DNA of 64,000 nucleotides from Gnetum montanum (Eukaryota > Streptophyta > Gnetopsida > Gnetales > Gnetaceae). Positions 38,431 to 50,310 of the stretch are shown here, piece by piece. The position numbers and the translations under genes were made by a program. The stretch is taken from positions 683,728-747,727 of the forward strand of contig MNCI01001065.1 in the NCBI GenBank assembly GCA_015680685.1, in the 5' to 3' direction. The notes beneath the pieces are model-generated. The model was not told the origin of the DNA. It ran no database searches and saw nothing but the letters and a program-made list of their open reading frames with translations. Position 1 is the stretch's first letter, and each line of letters begins with the position of its first letter.

Positions 38431-40900
38431 TGATTATGTGGATCTTGGGAGGCATCTAGTTTGAAGGGATCTTGAAAGGAATGGATGTAGGAAATGAAGG
38501 AGACAAATGGAAACTAATTGCATAAGTTGGTAAGGGTTTTATAGTGATATTGGTTTGAAAAAATGATCTTTTACAGGATTTAGGTTCTGAACCACTTGGC
38601 TAAGGAGTTGGGTGTAAGTTAATAGCCTTAGTAGTATTACATTGCTACGGCTGTGTAGGAATTTTGCCTTGCATTGATGGAGCAGGTGATAATTGGGTTA
38701 AGGATGGAGGAACATGTGCTTAAGGATGAGAAGGGTGATAAGGATATGGGGATTCACCTCTAGGAGATGGAGATGAAGTTCTGTAATACTCTAGAGGGTA
38801 GTAGTAATGTTGAAAAGAAGCATGACTAGAAGAGTCACGTAGAGACATGGGTTGTTGAACATAGTACCCATATAGATCTAACTGCCTATAAGGGTACTAT
38901 TTCCTTAGTGGTGGCATCCTCCATGATTATGGATGCTACTACTGATGGTACTGCTCATATGATTATGGTGAAGCTCCACTTGGATAATAAGCTTATTGTT
39001 GGTGGTGGAACTACCTTGGGTTGCCTTGAGGATAAGGCAACCTTCTTACTGCTTACTTTCATGCCAGCCTATGATTCAAATCATACACCACAAAATCTTG
39101 TAAGTGTGATACAACAAGGCAACATTCCTTCGAATGTTCATATTGGCAGATATCACACCCACCATCATCATCTAATTTCAACTTCACAACCTCTTCTACT
39201 ATAGCAGCTTTTCCCTTACACCTTTGATAGGCATGTTCAGCTTCTTTTATTGTCCTACAGTCATGATCACTACCTTGTTCTTTGGATCCTGCTAGAATTT
39301 TTAAAGTAAGTTAAAATTTTTCATCTAAATATTTTCACTTTTTGTCAACTTTAGCCAAAATTTCAAACATAGATTTTTGAATTGGCAAGGTTTTCCACTA
39401 CACCACTTCATCAAGTGATGCCTCCTCCTCATTGTCATAGAATCAAACCTCTTTGTTTTTGATGGAAGGGTCTTGGTTATACTCCTCAGCACTTTCCCAT
39501 TTTTTCATCTCACCTGCTTCTTTTGCAATCTTCTCAATTAGCCTTTGAATTTGATGGGCTCTTAGTTTCGACAATCTTCCCTAGGCATAGACCCCAAGAG
39601 TTTTGAGCCCATCTATATATGGCAAAGTTGCTCCTACTAAGAATAACCATGGCTAGGACATCTATGCAAAAGAGAATAATACTTGCCCATGGCTACATCC
39701 AAGGGTTCATGTGTTTCTTGTCACTAGCCTTGGATTTGCTTTTCAAATTGGACACTCTGGAGTACATTTGATATTTTTCATTGAATAGCTTAAGCATCGT
39801 ACTTCATCTACGAATTGATTCCAACTCCAAGGAATAGTACCAACTTTCTACTTCTTTATGAGTGTCTTAAGGAATAGCTTAAGTTTATGCCAGTCATTTT
39901 CTATGTTCTACAAGGCACAAGCATCATGAATGGCTTGAAGATAGTTATGTGGATCTAAGTTATTTTTCCCCTCAAATATGGGGATATTGTTCATATCCAA
40001 CCTCTTGATTCTGTGATCTTTCACATGCTTGGTTGGAATTTTAAGTACCTTTGCAATGTTCAGCATGCTTCAATTTGCCAACAAAGGTTCATCATCATCA
40101 TGATTTTGATGATGCCTATGTTGTCCCCTACTACCTCTTTGTTCATGGTAGGGCCTACGATCATTATCCCATCATTCGCCTTCATTGTGGTTTTGTGCCT
40201 TGCACTTTTTATGAAATTCAAAGGAGGAAGAAGAAGATGTAGATGAAGAGGATGAAGAGGAAGGAGGACTACCACCACCATGGTGTCTACCACCTCCTCT
40301 TTGCTTGTCACAGCCACGATCATTAGGTTTACTATCATCACGATGCTTGCCCAAGCCACTGCCTTGACTCCCACTTTTTCCTAAATCCAAATTGTTGATA
40401 GTGGACTACAAATTTAGGTTCAAGCCCCCTTCACCAGAGTCAAGGTGTGGAGAATATTCATGTTGAGAATTCCTAGAGGGAGGATCCTCATTGTCATTTT
40501 GGTTCAGCAGGAAAAAGGGGTTAGTGAACTGTTTCCCCTTCATAGCTTCATGACACTTATCTTGGTGTCGATCTCATTTGTGTTGTATTTCTATGGAATA
40601 GTAGTCTCAATAGTCATGATCCTGCATAATGTATTCATCATGGAGATCTTAGATGTCCAACCTTCTAAGAGTTTAGAGTAGCATCCTAGGAATAGATCAA
40701 GCAAGAGGCAACACAACATTGCCCTCCATATCTCTCCATCGTAGCTACTTATCTTGATGTAGGATGAAGGTGAAATTAGGTACAAACTCATCTGGATGAG
40801 TGTACACCACTTGGAATTCTTGGGGCATTGGTAGTTTTAATTCATCATGCTTATGAGAAAAAAAAAACATTTTGGATGAAAGAAAAATTTAGTATGCTTA
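38431..40900 (-). pseudogene. gag remnant of the Athila-like element
   Basis: On the minus strand a Ser- and Gly-rich N-terminal region (GGGRHHGGGSPPSSSSSSS at about 40310-40250) is followed by gag-like text: HRIKRLDMNNIPIFEGKNN, then LDPHNYLQAIHDACAL near 39950-39900 and KLKLFLKTL. A Pro/Tyr-rich tail follows. Stops and frameshifts are many. Neither copy A nor copy B retains gag in this window, so this is the only copy to compare. Confidence 0.6.
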
Positions 40901-41000
40901 AATTATAATTATTTTGAATGATTGTGACCTTAGGGTTTATGCCAATGATCTTAAATAATATTCACTATGTCCTAGATAGCGCATGTATTAAACTATAAGT

Positions 41001-41018
41001 CCTTGGCAACGATGCCAA
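41001..41018 (-). other. Probable primer-binding site of the Athila-like element
   Basis: On the minus strand TTGGCATCGTTGCCAAGG follows the LTR end (CTTATCA). It resembles the TGGCGCCGTTGCCGGGG site (tRNA-Asp) that I associate with Athila elements, with several substitutions. Confidence 0.45.
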
Positions 41019-41895
41019 TGATAAGTGGTGAGTAGACCCTATGCCCAACCATATAAATTACTAAGTGTTCACACATGATCTGATTAAATTCTATGGACTT
41101 ATAACCTTCTAAGTACATTGGTCTCTTGGAAGTGAAACTAATCATTGTAATCGTTGTCTTCCTAATTAGACTTGTGAAATGCAAAGGCATGGTTAAGTGC
41201 AACTAAGGCATATGATTTTTGTCATTTTTATGTTCTATACTTTAAGTCACCTAAGGGTAAAGAATAATGTATAAAATAAAATAATTAAATTGCTAATTGA
41301 ATATAACTAGCTACACCTAGCTAATCCTAACATAAGCATCCAATCCCACTTGTTGTACACATCATAAACATGTTTAATGCTACTGGGTTACTAAATGTTA
41401 AGCATTACTGGGATTACCAAGTGTCAAGCATATGCTCGAAGTGCTTGTACTTATTTGCTTAATTAATCTCTATTTAATCTTACTTAATTTAGCTTAATTA
41501 CTTAAAGCATTAAAGGAAATTGCATAAACCATTAAATGCATAAATAAATAATTAATCTATTTCAAAGTGTTGCAAATTTTATATTAAAGCTTATCTTTAT
41601 TGCTAGACACCCTACAATGCTTAGGTACAATAGTGCTCAAATAAAGATCTGTACACTCTTTGACTCCTACTACAAGCACTTAGAAAAATATTCTAACTTT
41701 CAAGTAAGAAAACTACAAGAGCTTAGCTACAACTATGACAAAAGATGTCATAAACACTACAAGTGATTATGTATTTATAGGTGAAAATAAACACTATGTC
41801 TATGAGGCCACATCAATGCATCAAATCCCACATTGAAGCGACTGCATCGATGGGGTCACATCAATGAGGCACATTCAAATCCCACATTGAAGTGT
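41019..41895 (-). mobile_element. 5' LTR of the minus-strand Athila-like element
   Basis: It aligns with 12072-12880 in the same orientation, starting TGATAAGTGGTGAGTAGACC. The outer border is uncertain because an 18-bp unit (TCAAATCCCACATTGAAG) occurs twice, at 41821-41838 and 41875-41892, and the terminal TCATCA is not seen. Confidence 0.7.
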
Positions 41896-42480
41896 TTTAT
41901 GTTTCATATTATGTGTTGTATGTTATATTTTACTAAGTTTAAATGATGCCACATTGTTTCTAGTTTTGATGTTGATAAAATATGATATGACATTAACACT
42001 CATATTTTTCAAAATCTCCTTGGAAAAGAGAGCATTTGAACATGAGGTAAAGAAGCTATGTTTTAGCCTTTCTTCCATCCCTAAAGACCAAAAGGAAGGT
42101 ATAAGAGGAGTTAGATTCCCTAATTAACCTGATTTTAGCAAAGAAAGACAAAGAAGGGAACAAAGACTGTTTAAGTTCTTTTTCTAACTTCTTTGGTTTA
42201 AACCTCAATGAAATAGGATAGGAAGGGCAAGATACCTAGGAGAGTGAAAGAAAAAAACTTCCAAAAATGAAGATCCCTCCTCCACCTCTTACTAAAATCA
42301 GTCCTTCACTAAGAAAACTAATTTTGAGCAACTGAGAGGTTTACAAATTGATAAATGAAGTGACAAGCTTCAAACTCTCCACATCAAATTGTAAGTTTAT
42401 TTTGAGATTACATCAAAATATTATACACGACTTTGCAAATATTATAAATAACTTAATCCATTATTGTCTTTTCTAGAGAT
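41896..42480. other. No gene seen
   Basis: AT-rich sequence between the LTR and coiled-coil-like remnants. No recognisable repeat border or coding sequence was found. Confidence 0.4.
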
Positions 42481-43640
42481 GAAAAAGAAAATTTGGGCTT
42501 TTATTAAGGACAAGCAATTGATGCTAGAGGATTTGGCTAAGAATATGAAGAGAAAGCTAAACTTGATCTTTCTAGGAGAAGGTGGGTAGACTTAACATTA
42601 TTACAAGAATAATGCTCATGTTAGTAGTAGAAAATATAACACTCTTCATTTGTCATGTAGAAATAAAAGGTAAGCTAAATAAGGATAAGATAACATTCCA
42701 TGATCATGATACTAAAATATGCCAAGGACATGAGGGTGTTTTCCATTGAGCAAGCCAACACAAGTTCCATATGCCTAGATTCAGTAAAGAAAATGTGCAA
42801 GAAAGAAGAAGAGAATGAGAGAGAAATAAAGATGTTTTATAATCAAGTAAAGCTCCTAGAAGCTCAAATGACAAGCAGCAACATAGTTAGATGTAACTAT
42901 CCTTTTCATGTATATGTGAGAAAGAACAATAAAGCTATGGAATTTTAGAGGACTCTAATCAAGTGTAAAAGATCAGTGTTAACCTTGATGCAATCCATGA
43001 CTAGTTTAAGAAATTCTATGGTAACATGGAAGAGTTGGGGCAAAAAGCATCAAACTAATAACTGATGGTATAATAGAGAATACCACAAGTTGATAAAGTA
43101 AAATAAAGTCAATTTGTAGATAGGGAAATAAGGAATCTCTTTGTTAAGTAGACCAATTTAGAGGAATTATTTGAATATTTTACCAATAGTATGGTGATTA
43201 CCACATTAGAAGAACAACAACAAGGTCCCTAGGAGGAACCTACAAAAGAAGGGGATGATGATGATATCATCCTAGAAGGTCAAAAGAGCTATGAAGAAGA
43301 ATGGACTAGCATTCTATTGAAGCTTCTAAGTTCAACATTTAATGCATTGGATATAGCTAAATTTATCTTGGAGGAGATAGAAGAAAGAATTTTAGAGATG
43401 TCTAGAGAAATACATTGTAAGTATAGAGATTTAGAAAGTTAGTTTATTTTATTTTATGAAATAACAAAATAAAATTTTGTATTTGTTGTGGCTTTTTGAG
43501 TAGATCCTAGAGAAAGTAGCTACGAGTTGACAGTGGAACCAACTCCTATGCAGATTGATGAAGAGGAGGAAGCTACTAGGAATGATAAATAAGGCTATTA
43601 AAGCTTTGTGAGCATTAGTTCTATGTGTCATTTGTGTTTG
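42481..43640 (+). pseudogene. Decayed coding sequence of unknown family, charged and helical
   Basis: Plus-strand pieces read like old protein: MKKKIWAFIKDKQLMLEDLA at 42481, VKKMCKKEEENEREIKMFYN at about 42787, and LDIAKFILEEIEERILEMSR near 43345-43400. Stops separate them. The composition suggests coiled coil, perhaps another retrotransposon passenger gene or gag. I do not recognise it. Confidence 0.35.
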
Positions 43641-44280
43641 ATGGAGAAAGATATTCTTTGTAAAATTTCAAGCATAGATGATATTGTAGAAATAAATGCA
43701 ACATTAAATGTTATGATGTGCATGAATTGTAAAGTTTACAAAGAGATAATAAAGTTGGATCATTTTGATTAACCAATTATTATGTGTTATTAAGGTCATG
43801 AAAATGATGTAATATATTGACATTAAGTAACCACTTATTGCTTTGGCATTATCTACTAATAATAATAAGTAATAAATAATAATAATAATAAAGTGATAAA
43901 GTTTCAATGTAGAGTTTTTAATATCATTCCTAATAAGTGTTAGTAGATGTCCACCATTTAGAAGAAATGCAACAAGATTAAGCATCTAATACAAAAAGCA
44001 AGTGTAAACAAAATTTGTGACCAACATATAATGTTAAATGTTATGACACACACTAGCTATAATAATTTCATATTCATCTACCATGTCATTTCTTAATAAT
44101 ATTAAATGATAAAGATGAAAGGAAAAAAATTGAATGTCTAACAAGTACTAGTAGATGTCTACTGCCTAACAAAAGTGGCAAATAAGACTAACAAAATATT
44201 TCAAAGCTCATGCATCTAATGTCATTATGTTAGTGATGAAATTTTGAGTGATTGAGTGAGAAGGATAAGAGGAAGCTTTT
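43641..44280. other. No gene seen; AAT microsatellite at about 43855-43895
   Basis: AT-rich stretch with an imperfect (TAA)n run near 43855-43895. Nothing else is supported. Confidence 0.4.
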
Positions 44281-45480
44281 TCTTAGGGGGGATATGTCAG
44301 GTTCTACAAAGCCTGAGTTAATGAATCTCATATCAAAGATAGATTCATCATTTAGGTCTATTAAGACTTTGATATTGGCAGAGTCCTTAGAAGGAGAGTC
44401 AAACTAATGAATGATATAAAACTCCCTAAGTGAAAAATTATGAGCCTTACGTTTTGGATTAAAAGCTAAAATAGTGCTTCCAACTCCCAAGGGATTTTGA
44501 AACACCTCTAGCTACTGATTATTAGAATGCATAGTGGATGGTTTAGTCCCCACTACTATCTTGTCCTTATCTATGAGATCTTGAATGTCATCTTTCAAGT
44601 TTCTACAATTATTTGTATCATGACTAATAGTCTCATGATAATAGAAGTACTTTTGGTGGTCATATTACTTAGGAATCTTAGGGTTACCTTCTTGTTTCTA
44701 AGAATGATATATTGATATAAGCTGAATGTAGCAGTAATGCACTCTTGCTTGATCAGAAACTTACTTCCTCTTAAGGTGACCATCCCTAAGAAGAGTATTA
44801 AGAAGTAAAGAGCACTTTTTTGTATCTTAGTGTATCAATCTTTATTTCTTTAAGGTCTACATTATTGAGTTGATGTAAAAGTAGTTGAGGGAGTGTTGTT
44901 TTGTTCCATAGAAAAAGAAGAAATAGCAAGAGATTTTGGTTGTTTTTTCTCTTATTTCATAGCCTTATTAGCTTTGTTATGGATTGATAGGAATCCTTGG
45001 TCACCATGTTGAATAATAGCTTTTTTAATGCATCTATCAATTAGAAAGGCATCATGTAGAGAATGAGAATTCAAATAAGTCATCCTCTTCTAAATGTAGT
45101 CAATAACTATAATTTCAAAAATTTCTTATAGATAACACTCCTTCAAATGATATGGAAGTTTAATTGATATTGTTGTCCATTGAGAAATAAACTTGTCAAT
45201 GGGTTTATTTGGAGCTTATTTGGTTATTACAAATGAAATAACACTTATGATTTGAGAAACATTGAACTTAAAGTATTCAATAAAAGATGATAGCATTTAT
45301 TCTAAATAGGTAATAGAACCATGAGGCAAGGATCTATACCACTTCAAAGCTCCTCTCGAATGAGAGTTAGAAAAGCATCTTAACATTATGTGTGGGTAAG
45401 GGGCAAGAAGCATCTTAGCATCTTAGCACCAAAAGGATGTTGCAATATGAATCATCATAATTTCAGATTCTTCACAATCC
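44281..45480 (-). pseudogene. Antisense Tat-type gag remnant
   Basis: On the minus strand the capsid reads LRCFSNSHSRGALKWYRSLP at about 45390-45320, a classic Ty3 gag motif, then FISQWTTISIKLPYH. Further on comes YFYYHETISHDTNNCRNLKD (about 44655-44590), the H...H....C....LK segment also present in the Tat gag at 18034. Stops break it. It is a separate, older Tat-like insertion. No LTRs were found beside it. Confidence 0.7.
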
Positions 45481-45845
45481 TAGATATAAATGAGCCAAGC
45501 AACATTGAAACAATATAACATATATTAAAGTGAAAATTCCATATCTTTTGCCTAAAGTACATAAACTTATTTAGAGTGCTACATTTTATTGAATAAATAG
45601 CATATCTACTTGTCTTTTTTTAAATTCTTCTTAGAGATCTTATGTATCTCTCTCCTTTATTTGTATGCTTATAGTCCTAAAAACATATATTCAAACATCA
45701 TTGATAAATGAATAAACAATTATTTTGAATTTTATGTATTTTAGTAGGTTTGTTGAAGCTTATTATTAATCAAAGTAAACCTAATTATATCTTAGATGGT
45801 ATGAAATTTTAATTTTTAGGATTGGCATTATAAATATGCAAAGAA

Positions 45846-47105
45846 ATGTCATTTGAAAAATGGGATTTACATTTTGAACTTGAACTCATGAAGGATATGA
45901 AGAAATATCATAAGAATAGCATAACGCATTGGTATCTAGTGGAGGAAAAACATAAACAAAACATACAACTCAGAGTGAACGCAGCAACAGGAGTGATGAA
46001 CGCAGCAACAAGAGTGACGGCAAGGGCGAAGGTTGCGACGGCTGGTGGGGAGGCAGGAACGGAGGCAGGGGCGAAGGCTGCAACGGCTGGTGAGGAGGCA
46101 GGAACGGAGGCAGGGGTGACGGCAGGACTGGAAATGATAGGGGGGGCGGGGCAGACGGAGGGAGACTTGGGGGAATGCTGCAGAGATGGAACAACGTGGA
46201 GGATTAAAGTATGTAGACCAGCCGCTGACACACTCGCCAGATTGGAACGTAGCCTGATCGGCAAATTCGTGTCAGAAGGAGCACGACCCCGCCTCGACCT
46301 GATCCGCCGCTGGGCCCGAAATACATGGGGGCTAGACTCGGTGAAGGTTACCTCCCTGGCGGACGACCGCCTCCTCTTCTGTTTTGCGTCTAAGGAGGAG
46401 CGTGAACAAATCCTGGTGGGGGGCCCTTGGTTCTACGGGGCACACGGACTGGCGCTGGCGGCCTGGCGCCCCGGAGCTCACAGAGACCTGGGCCTGTTTG
46501 AGCGTGCACCGGTGTGGTTTCGGCTGTATGGCCTTCCCCTCAAATACTGGTCACCAGTGTTCCTGCGGTCGTTGGCTGATCTGTTCGGCGAGTTCATCAG
46601 GTTTGATCACAACACAGAAGCTATGGACCATCTGGGATTCGTTCGGTTCTGCGTCTGGCGACCTCTCCTACCGAAGGAGCCTGTTGAGGCGCTGGTTCTC
46701 ATCATGGACCATGCCGAAGAGCGGATCCGCATTCTGGTTGAAAACCAGCCATTGCCCCAGAGCCGGCAGAGGGATGCGCGGGCAGGGGGTGACCTGGGTC
46801 ACCCAGAAGACCCCAAGGTCGCTCCAGAGGACGGGTGGAGGTTGGTTGGCAGAAAGGGCCGCGCTGTTAACAGAAAACCATCGGCCCCCAGAACAGGGGC
46901 CCAACGCCCGCGAAAGGGACCCTCTGTGCAGGGAGAGATCTCGAAGCCCAGCAGGGGGCAGCTTACTAGGCCGGGGGGGCTGGTGGAGACGGCAACACGG
47001 ACCGCGGTCGCAGAGCCAGGAAAGTCCTATATGCACGCTCTGGTTGGGGAAACTCTGAATTCCGCCGATGGCCAAACGACGCACACGCCGACAGAGACAG
47101 AATAG
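45846..47105 (+). CDS. LINE ORF1 protein with DUF4283-like RNA-binding domain
   Basis: The open frame is 419 codons. Only the part from about residue 40 lies in the GC-rich LINE; the first residues (MSFEKWDLHFELELMKDMKK) come from AT-rich flanking DNA, so the true start is uncertain. A 16-residue unit (KVATAGGEAGTEAGA and a variant) is repeated twice (46027-46122). The DUF4283-like domain spans about residues 128-285: LERSLIGKF, GLDSVKVTSLADDRLLFCF, REQILVGGPWFYGAHGLALA, APVWFRLYGLPLKYWSP, GEFIRFDHNT. The tail is basic and Pro-rich; no CCHC knuckle is seen. In plant L1 elements this protein is thought to bind the element RNA. Confidence 0.65.
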   Translation: MSFEKWDLHFELELMKDMKKYHKNSITHWYLVEEKHKQNIQLRVNAATGVMNAATRVTARAKVATAGGEAGTEAGAKAATAGEEAGTEAGVTAGLEMIGGAGQTEGDLGECCRDGTTWRIKVCRPAADTLARLERSLIGKFVSEGARPRLDLIRRWARNTWGLDSVKVTSLADDRLLFCFASKEEREQILVGGPWFYGAHGLALAAWRPGAHRDLGLFERAPVWFRLYGLPLKYWSPVFLRSLADLFGEFIRFDHNTEAMDHLGFVRFCVWRPLLPKEPVEALVLIMDHAEERIRILVENQPLPQSRQRDARAGGDLGHPEDPKVAPEDGWRLVGRKGRAVNRKPSAPRTGAQRPRKGPSVQGEISKPSRGQLTRPGGLVETATRTAVAEPGKSYMHALVGETLNSADGQTTHTPTETE

Positions 47106-47404
47106 TGGGAAGGACCCCACGGAACGCACAGGACACCTAGGTCGAAGGGGGCAGGCCCTTCCCATAGCGGACTGTCTCCGCCACCGGTCACGGACTGGAT
47201 AAATACCAGTCGGGGTTCGGCAAGGCCCAGCTCCCCTCCCGCTGCGAAGGGGAGCCTGCAAAATCAAGGAATGACAGTGGCCCCTCTCCCTGCAAAGGCT
47301 GGACGTCCTGACTCCCACGCCCGTCGACATAAGGTTACACAGCTCTTCGTTGATCTGGGCATCCAGCCCACGCTCCAGGAGGTATTCCAGCGCTCTTGTT
47401 CTCC

Positions 47405-48098
47405 ATGAAAGTCCTCTCCTGGAACTGCAGGGGCCAGGGTACCCCGTACAAATGCCATACCCTGCGTTGCTTAGTGCGAGATGAGAAGTGTGACATTATT
47501 TGCCTGCAGGAAACAAAACTCCAGCAGTAGGAGGCTCAGACGCTCCTTTGGCCCGGGTGGCACAGCCACCTGGTGCCCAGCAGGGGACGTGCGGGCGGCC
47601 TCGCGGTCCTCACCCAGATGGACTCGTACGTGTTAGATTTGTCTGATTGGTGCATTACGGTTCACCTACCCGGCCCAGACGTGTGGGTGACAAATGTCTA
47701 CGGAGCACAAGAGTGGCAGGCTCGCCTCCATGAGCTCTCGCGGGTCGCGGGGTTGGTTCCCAACAAAGCCAACTGGCTGCTGATCGGCGATTTCAACCAG
47801 CGACTTTTCAGCTGGGAAAAGACCGGTGCTAATTTGGCGGACCCTCTTGGGGCACCCGAAATGCTCACGCTGCTGCAACAGTCAGGCTTGACGGACATGG
47901 AAATCGCCAGCTGCATGTAGACCTGGAGCAACCGCAGGCAGGGCACCACGAGGGTCCAGTCCCGTATTGACCGGGTGTGGGCCAGCCGAAAAATTCTAAA
48001 TGATTGGGGTATTCACGTTTATGGGGGTGCTCGCATGGCCTCAGATCACCGGCCCATTTTCTGCCAGCTGGAGAGGGGCGATTTCCAGCGCCCCCCCC
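47405..48098 (+). pseudogene. LINE ORF2, endonuclease part
   Basis: It begins MKVLSWNCRGQGTPYKCHTL at 47405, the usual start of a plant L1 ORF2. Endonuclease motifs appear in order: WNCRG, LQETK (47506-47520), LLIGDFNQRL near 47779, SRIDRVW near 47962, and SDHRP near 48043. Stops at 47528 and 47918 break it. The assembly gap follows directly. Confidence 0.8.
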
Positions 48099-48170
48099 NN
48101 NNNNNNNNNNNNNNNNNNNNNNNNNNNNNNNNNNNNNNNNNNNNNNNNNNNNNNNNNNNNNNNNNNNNNN
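48099..48170. other. Assembly gap, 72 N
   Basis: A run of N from 48099 to 48170 is preceded by eight C. It falls between endonuclease and reverse transcriptase of LINE ORF2. Its stated length may be nominal. Confidence 0.99.
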
Positions 48171-50310
48171 TGGCGAAACTACAACGCCTCGGTGGACCCA
48201 CATGAATTTTTGAAGAATGGGTTGAAAAAACTAAAAATGCAAATTAAAAAAATCGGCTCTGCACAGAAATACAGTTTCAGAACCGGCCGCAGCCAGATCC
48301 AGAATAAATTGCAAAATATTCAGGCGATGCAGGAGCACGGGGCAGACCACGCTGGGGAGGAACTCGCCTTGCAGGCCGAGCTGCAGCTTCTGCACCTTGA
48401 GGAAGAGGAGTACTGGCGCCAACGGGGCCGTGTGCAGTGGCTCCAGGCGGGGGATCGGCATACTAAATTCTTCTTTTCTGCAGCAAAGGAGCACCGCGGC
48501 GCCCGCCATGGCTCGTTGCAACGCCTTTTACAGGGCGATCTGCACTCCGGCGCCAACAACATCCTGAACTACTGGCAGCAGGTCTGGGAGTGGCAGCCAA
48601 CGGAACCGATTTCGGCTCCTGCAAAATACTTGACCAAACGGATAATTTCCGGCTCCTGCAACCTTTTTCACGCCAGGAACTCCATGATGCGCTCCAAAAC
48701 ATGCCGGCTGACAAGGCGCCTGGTCCCGATGGCTGGCCCATTGAGCTGTTCCAGGTTTTCGAGGGCATTCTCGGGACTAACCTGCTGGACGCTTTCAACC
48801 ACATGCTGGCATGGCTTCAGATCCGCAGAGAGATTAATTGCTCACGTGTGGTTTTGCTGCCAAAAACAGAAAATCCCACTTCCCCTGGCCATTTCCGCCC
48901 CATTGGCGTCTGTAACTGCCTGCTGCGGCTGTTTTCTTGCCTGCTCGTGGCCAGGCTGCGTCCTCTCATGACGCGCCTCGTGGGTACACAACAGGCTGCC
49001 TTTCTGAAAGGGCGTCATCTCCAGGATCAGGTTCTCCTGCTCCAAGAAATTCAGCACTCCCTACGTGCGGCCAGATTACCAGGCCTTTACATCAAGTTGG
49101 ACATCGCTAAGGCCTACGATTCCGTCAGTTGGGCCACCCTGCGATCTGTGCTGCACGCTAAAGGCTTTGACAGAGCCTTTATTGACCTCTGCCTGCAGAT
49201 CCAACAAAGGGGGCGGTATTCTTTGGACATTGATGGGTAGTTATGGGGCTTCCATCGAACTGGGCGCGGGCTTCGCCAGGGAGACCGTCTCTCGCCCCTG
49301 CTCTTTCTGATGCTGATGGACCTCCTGCACATGTATTGCAGGGAGGAAGTGGTCCAGGGGTTAAACGTTTACGGCATCCCGTGCATTTCGGGTGGTACCG
49401 CAGGCCAAGGCAATCCTGAAGGCGCTAGATCGGATGCGCTAGGAGGTGGGCCTGGCACCCAACCCCGAAAAATCAGCCCTCTACTTTACCCACACGCATC
49501 CGTTGGTCCGCAGCAAGGTTATTCAAATCCTTGGAATTCTTCCGGGGGGGGCAGCTGACAAATATCTGGGCATTCCTATGCACAACTGGCAGCGACAGCA
49601 AACCTGGCAACCGCTTATTGAGAGAATCCAGAAACGCGTCGCGCGCTGGACAAACAATTTCCTGTCCCGCAAAGGTAAGATGGTGCTGGCGTCCGTGGTC
49701 TTAGGGGCCATGGTCAGGTTTGTTGCCTCTGTGGCCTCCCCGCCCTTGGGTGTCGCCACTAAGATTGACCAGATAATTCGCGATTTTGTTTGGTCTGGGG
49801 AAAAGGGGGAAAGCGGATGCACCTGGTTGCCTGGATGAAAATCGCTCGGCCCCGATCTGCAGGGGGGATCGGCCTCCTTCCCTTCACCCTTGAGGTGTCC
49901 CTCGGGCGTCATAGGCTCCTTCAGCGCCTGTATATCGAAAACGAGGATCCCTCCCTTTGGGCGCAAGTTATGAGAAGGAAATACAGGCCCTGGACGTCCG
50001 TCAATTCCGACTCCCACATTTGGCAGCAGCTCTGCGGGCACGCCAGATCGCTGGGCAATGCTGAAGTGCTCTCTCTCCACCCACGGCAGCTACTGCAGAA
50101 GTGGTTTCCAGCCGATCCGCGCTGGATGAAACTGTGGAGGGGCATCCTCCCGGAGAAAATAAAAGCCTTCGGGTGGCTGATCCTTCATCAGGCCCTCCCT
50201 GTTCACGTCGTCCTGCAGTCTCGAGGGCTGGATATCAATACCCAGTGCCCTCTGTGTCACCAGCAGGCAGAAACTTTGAAGCACTTCGTGCACGATTGCC
50301 CGTGACCACG
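48171..50310 (+). pseudogene. LINE ORF2, reverse transcriptase and zinc-knuckle part
   Basis: The linker (WRQRGRVQWLQAGDRHTKFF) leads to RT motifs: MPADKAPGPDGWPIELFQ (48697), VLLPKTE, GHFRPIGVCN, QQAAFLKGRHLQDQVLL, YIKLDIAKAYDSVSW (about 49090) and GLRQGDRLSPLLFLMLMDLL (49269). The (Y/F)ADD box should follow, but the text passes from VYGIPCIS to KAILKALDRM near 49390-49415, so it is deleted. Later parts are APNPEKSALYF, DKYLGIPMHNW, and a zf-RVT domain (LWRGILPEKIKAFGWLILHQ, CPLCHQQAETLKHFVHDC) ending near 50304. Frameshift near 48590; stops near 49238 and 49440. Confidence 0.85.

Larger units (their letters stand above)
12072..41895 (-). mobile_element. Minus-strand Athila-like Ty3 element, split by a nested Tat element
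   Basis: Read on the minus strand the order is 5' LTR (41895-41019), primer site, gag, protease, reverse transcriptase, RNase H, integrase, non-coding region, an extra gene, polypurine tract, and 3' LTR (12880-12072). The 16.8-kb plus-strand Tat element (14446-31249) interrupts the extra gene. Without it the element is about 13 kb. The two LTRs align over their whole length with moderate divergence, so they plausibly belong to one insertion. No target duplication was confirmed because the 5' LTR border near 41895 is unclear. Confidence 0.75.

Noticed and set aside
250-41895. Integrated pararetrovirus or envelope-bearing retrovirus
   Set aside because: The gene order, LTRs and polypurine tracts fit plant Ty3 retrotransposons; no movement protein, coat or membrane protein was recognised.
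45700-45960. hAT N-terminal part split from 51370-51910 by the LINE
   Set aside because: No BED zinc finger or other hAT motif could be read there, and no LINE target duplication links the two sides.
45908-46264. Minus-strand frames rich in Pro/Ala opposite LINE ORF1, and similar frames at 46668-47330 and 50499-51041
   Set aside because: They are antisense shadows of a GC-rich coding region, and ORF1 and ORF2 motifs lie on the plus strand.
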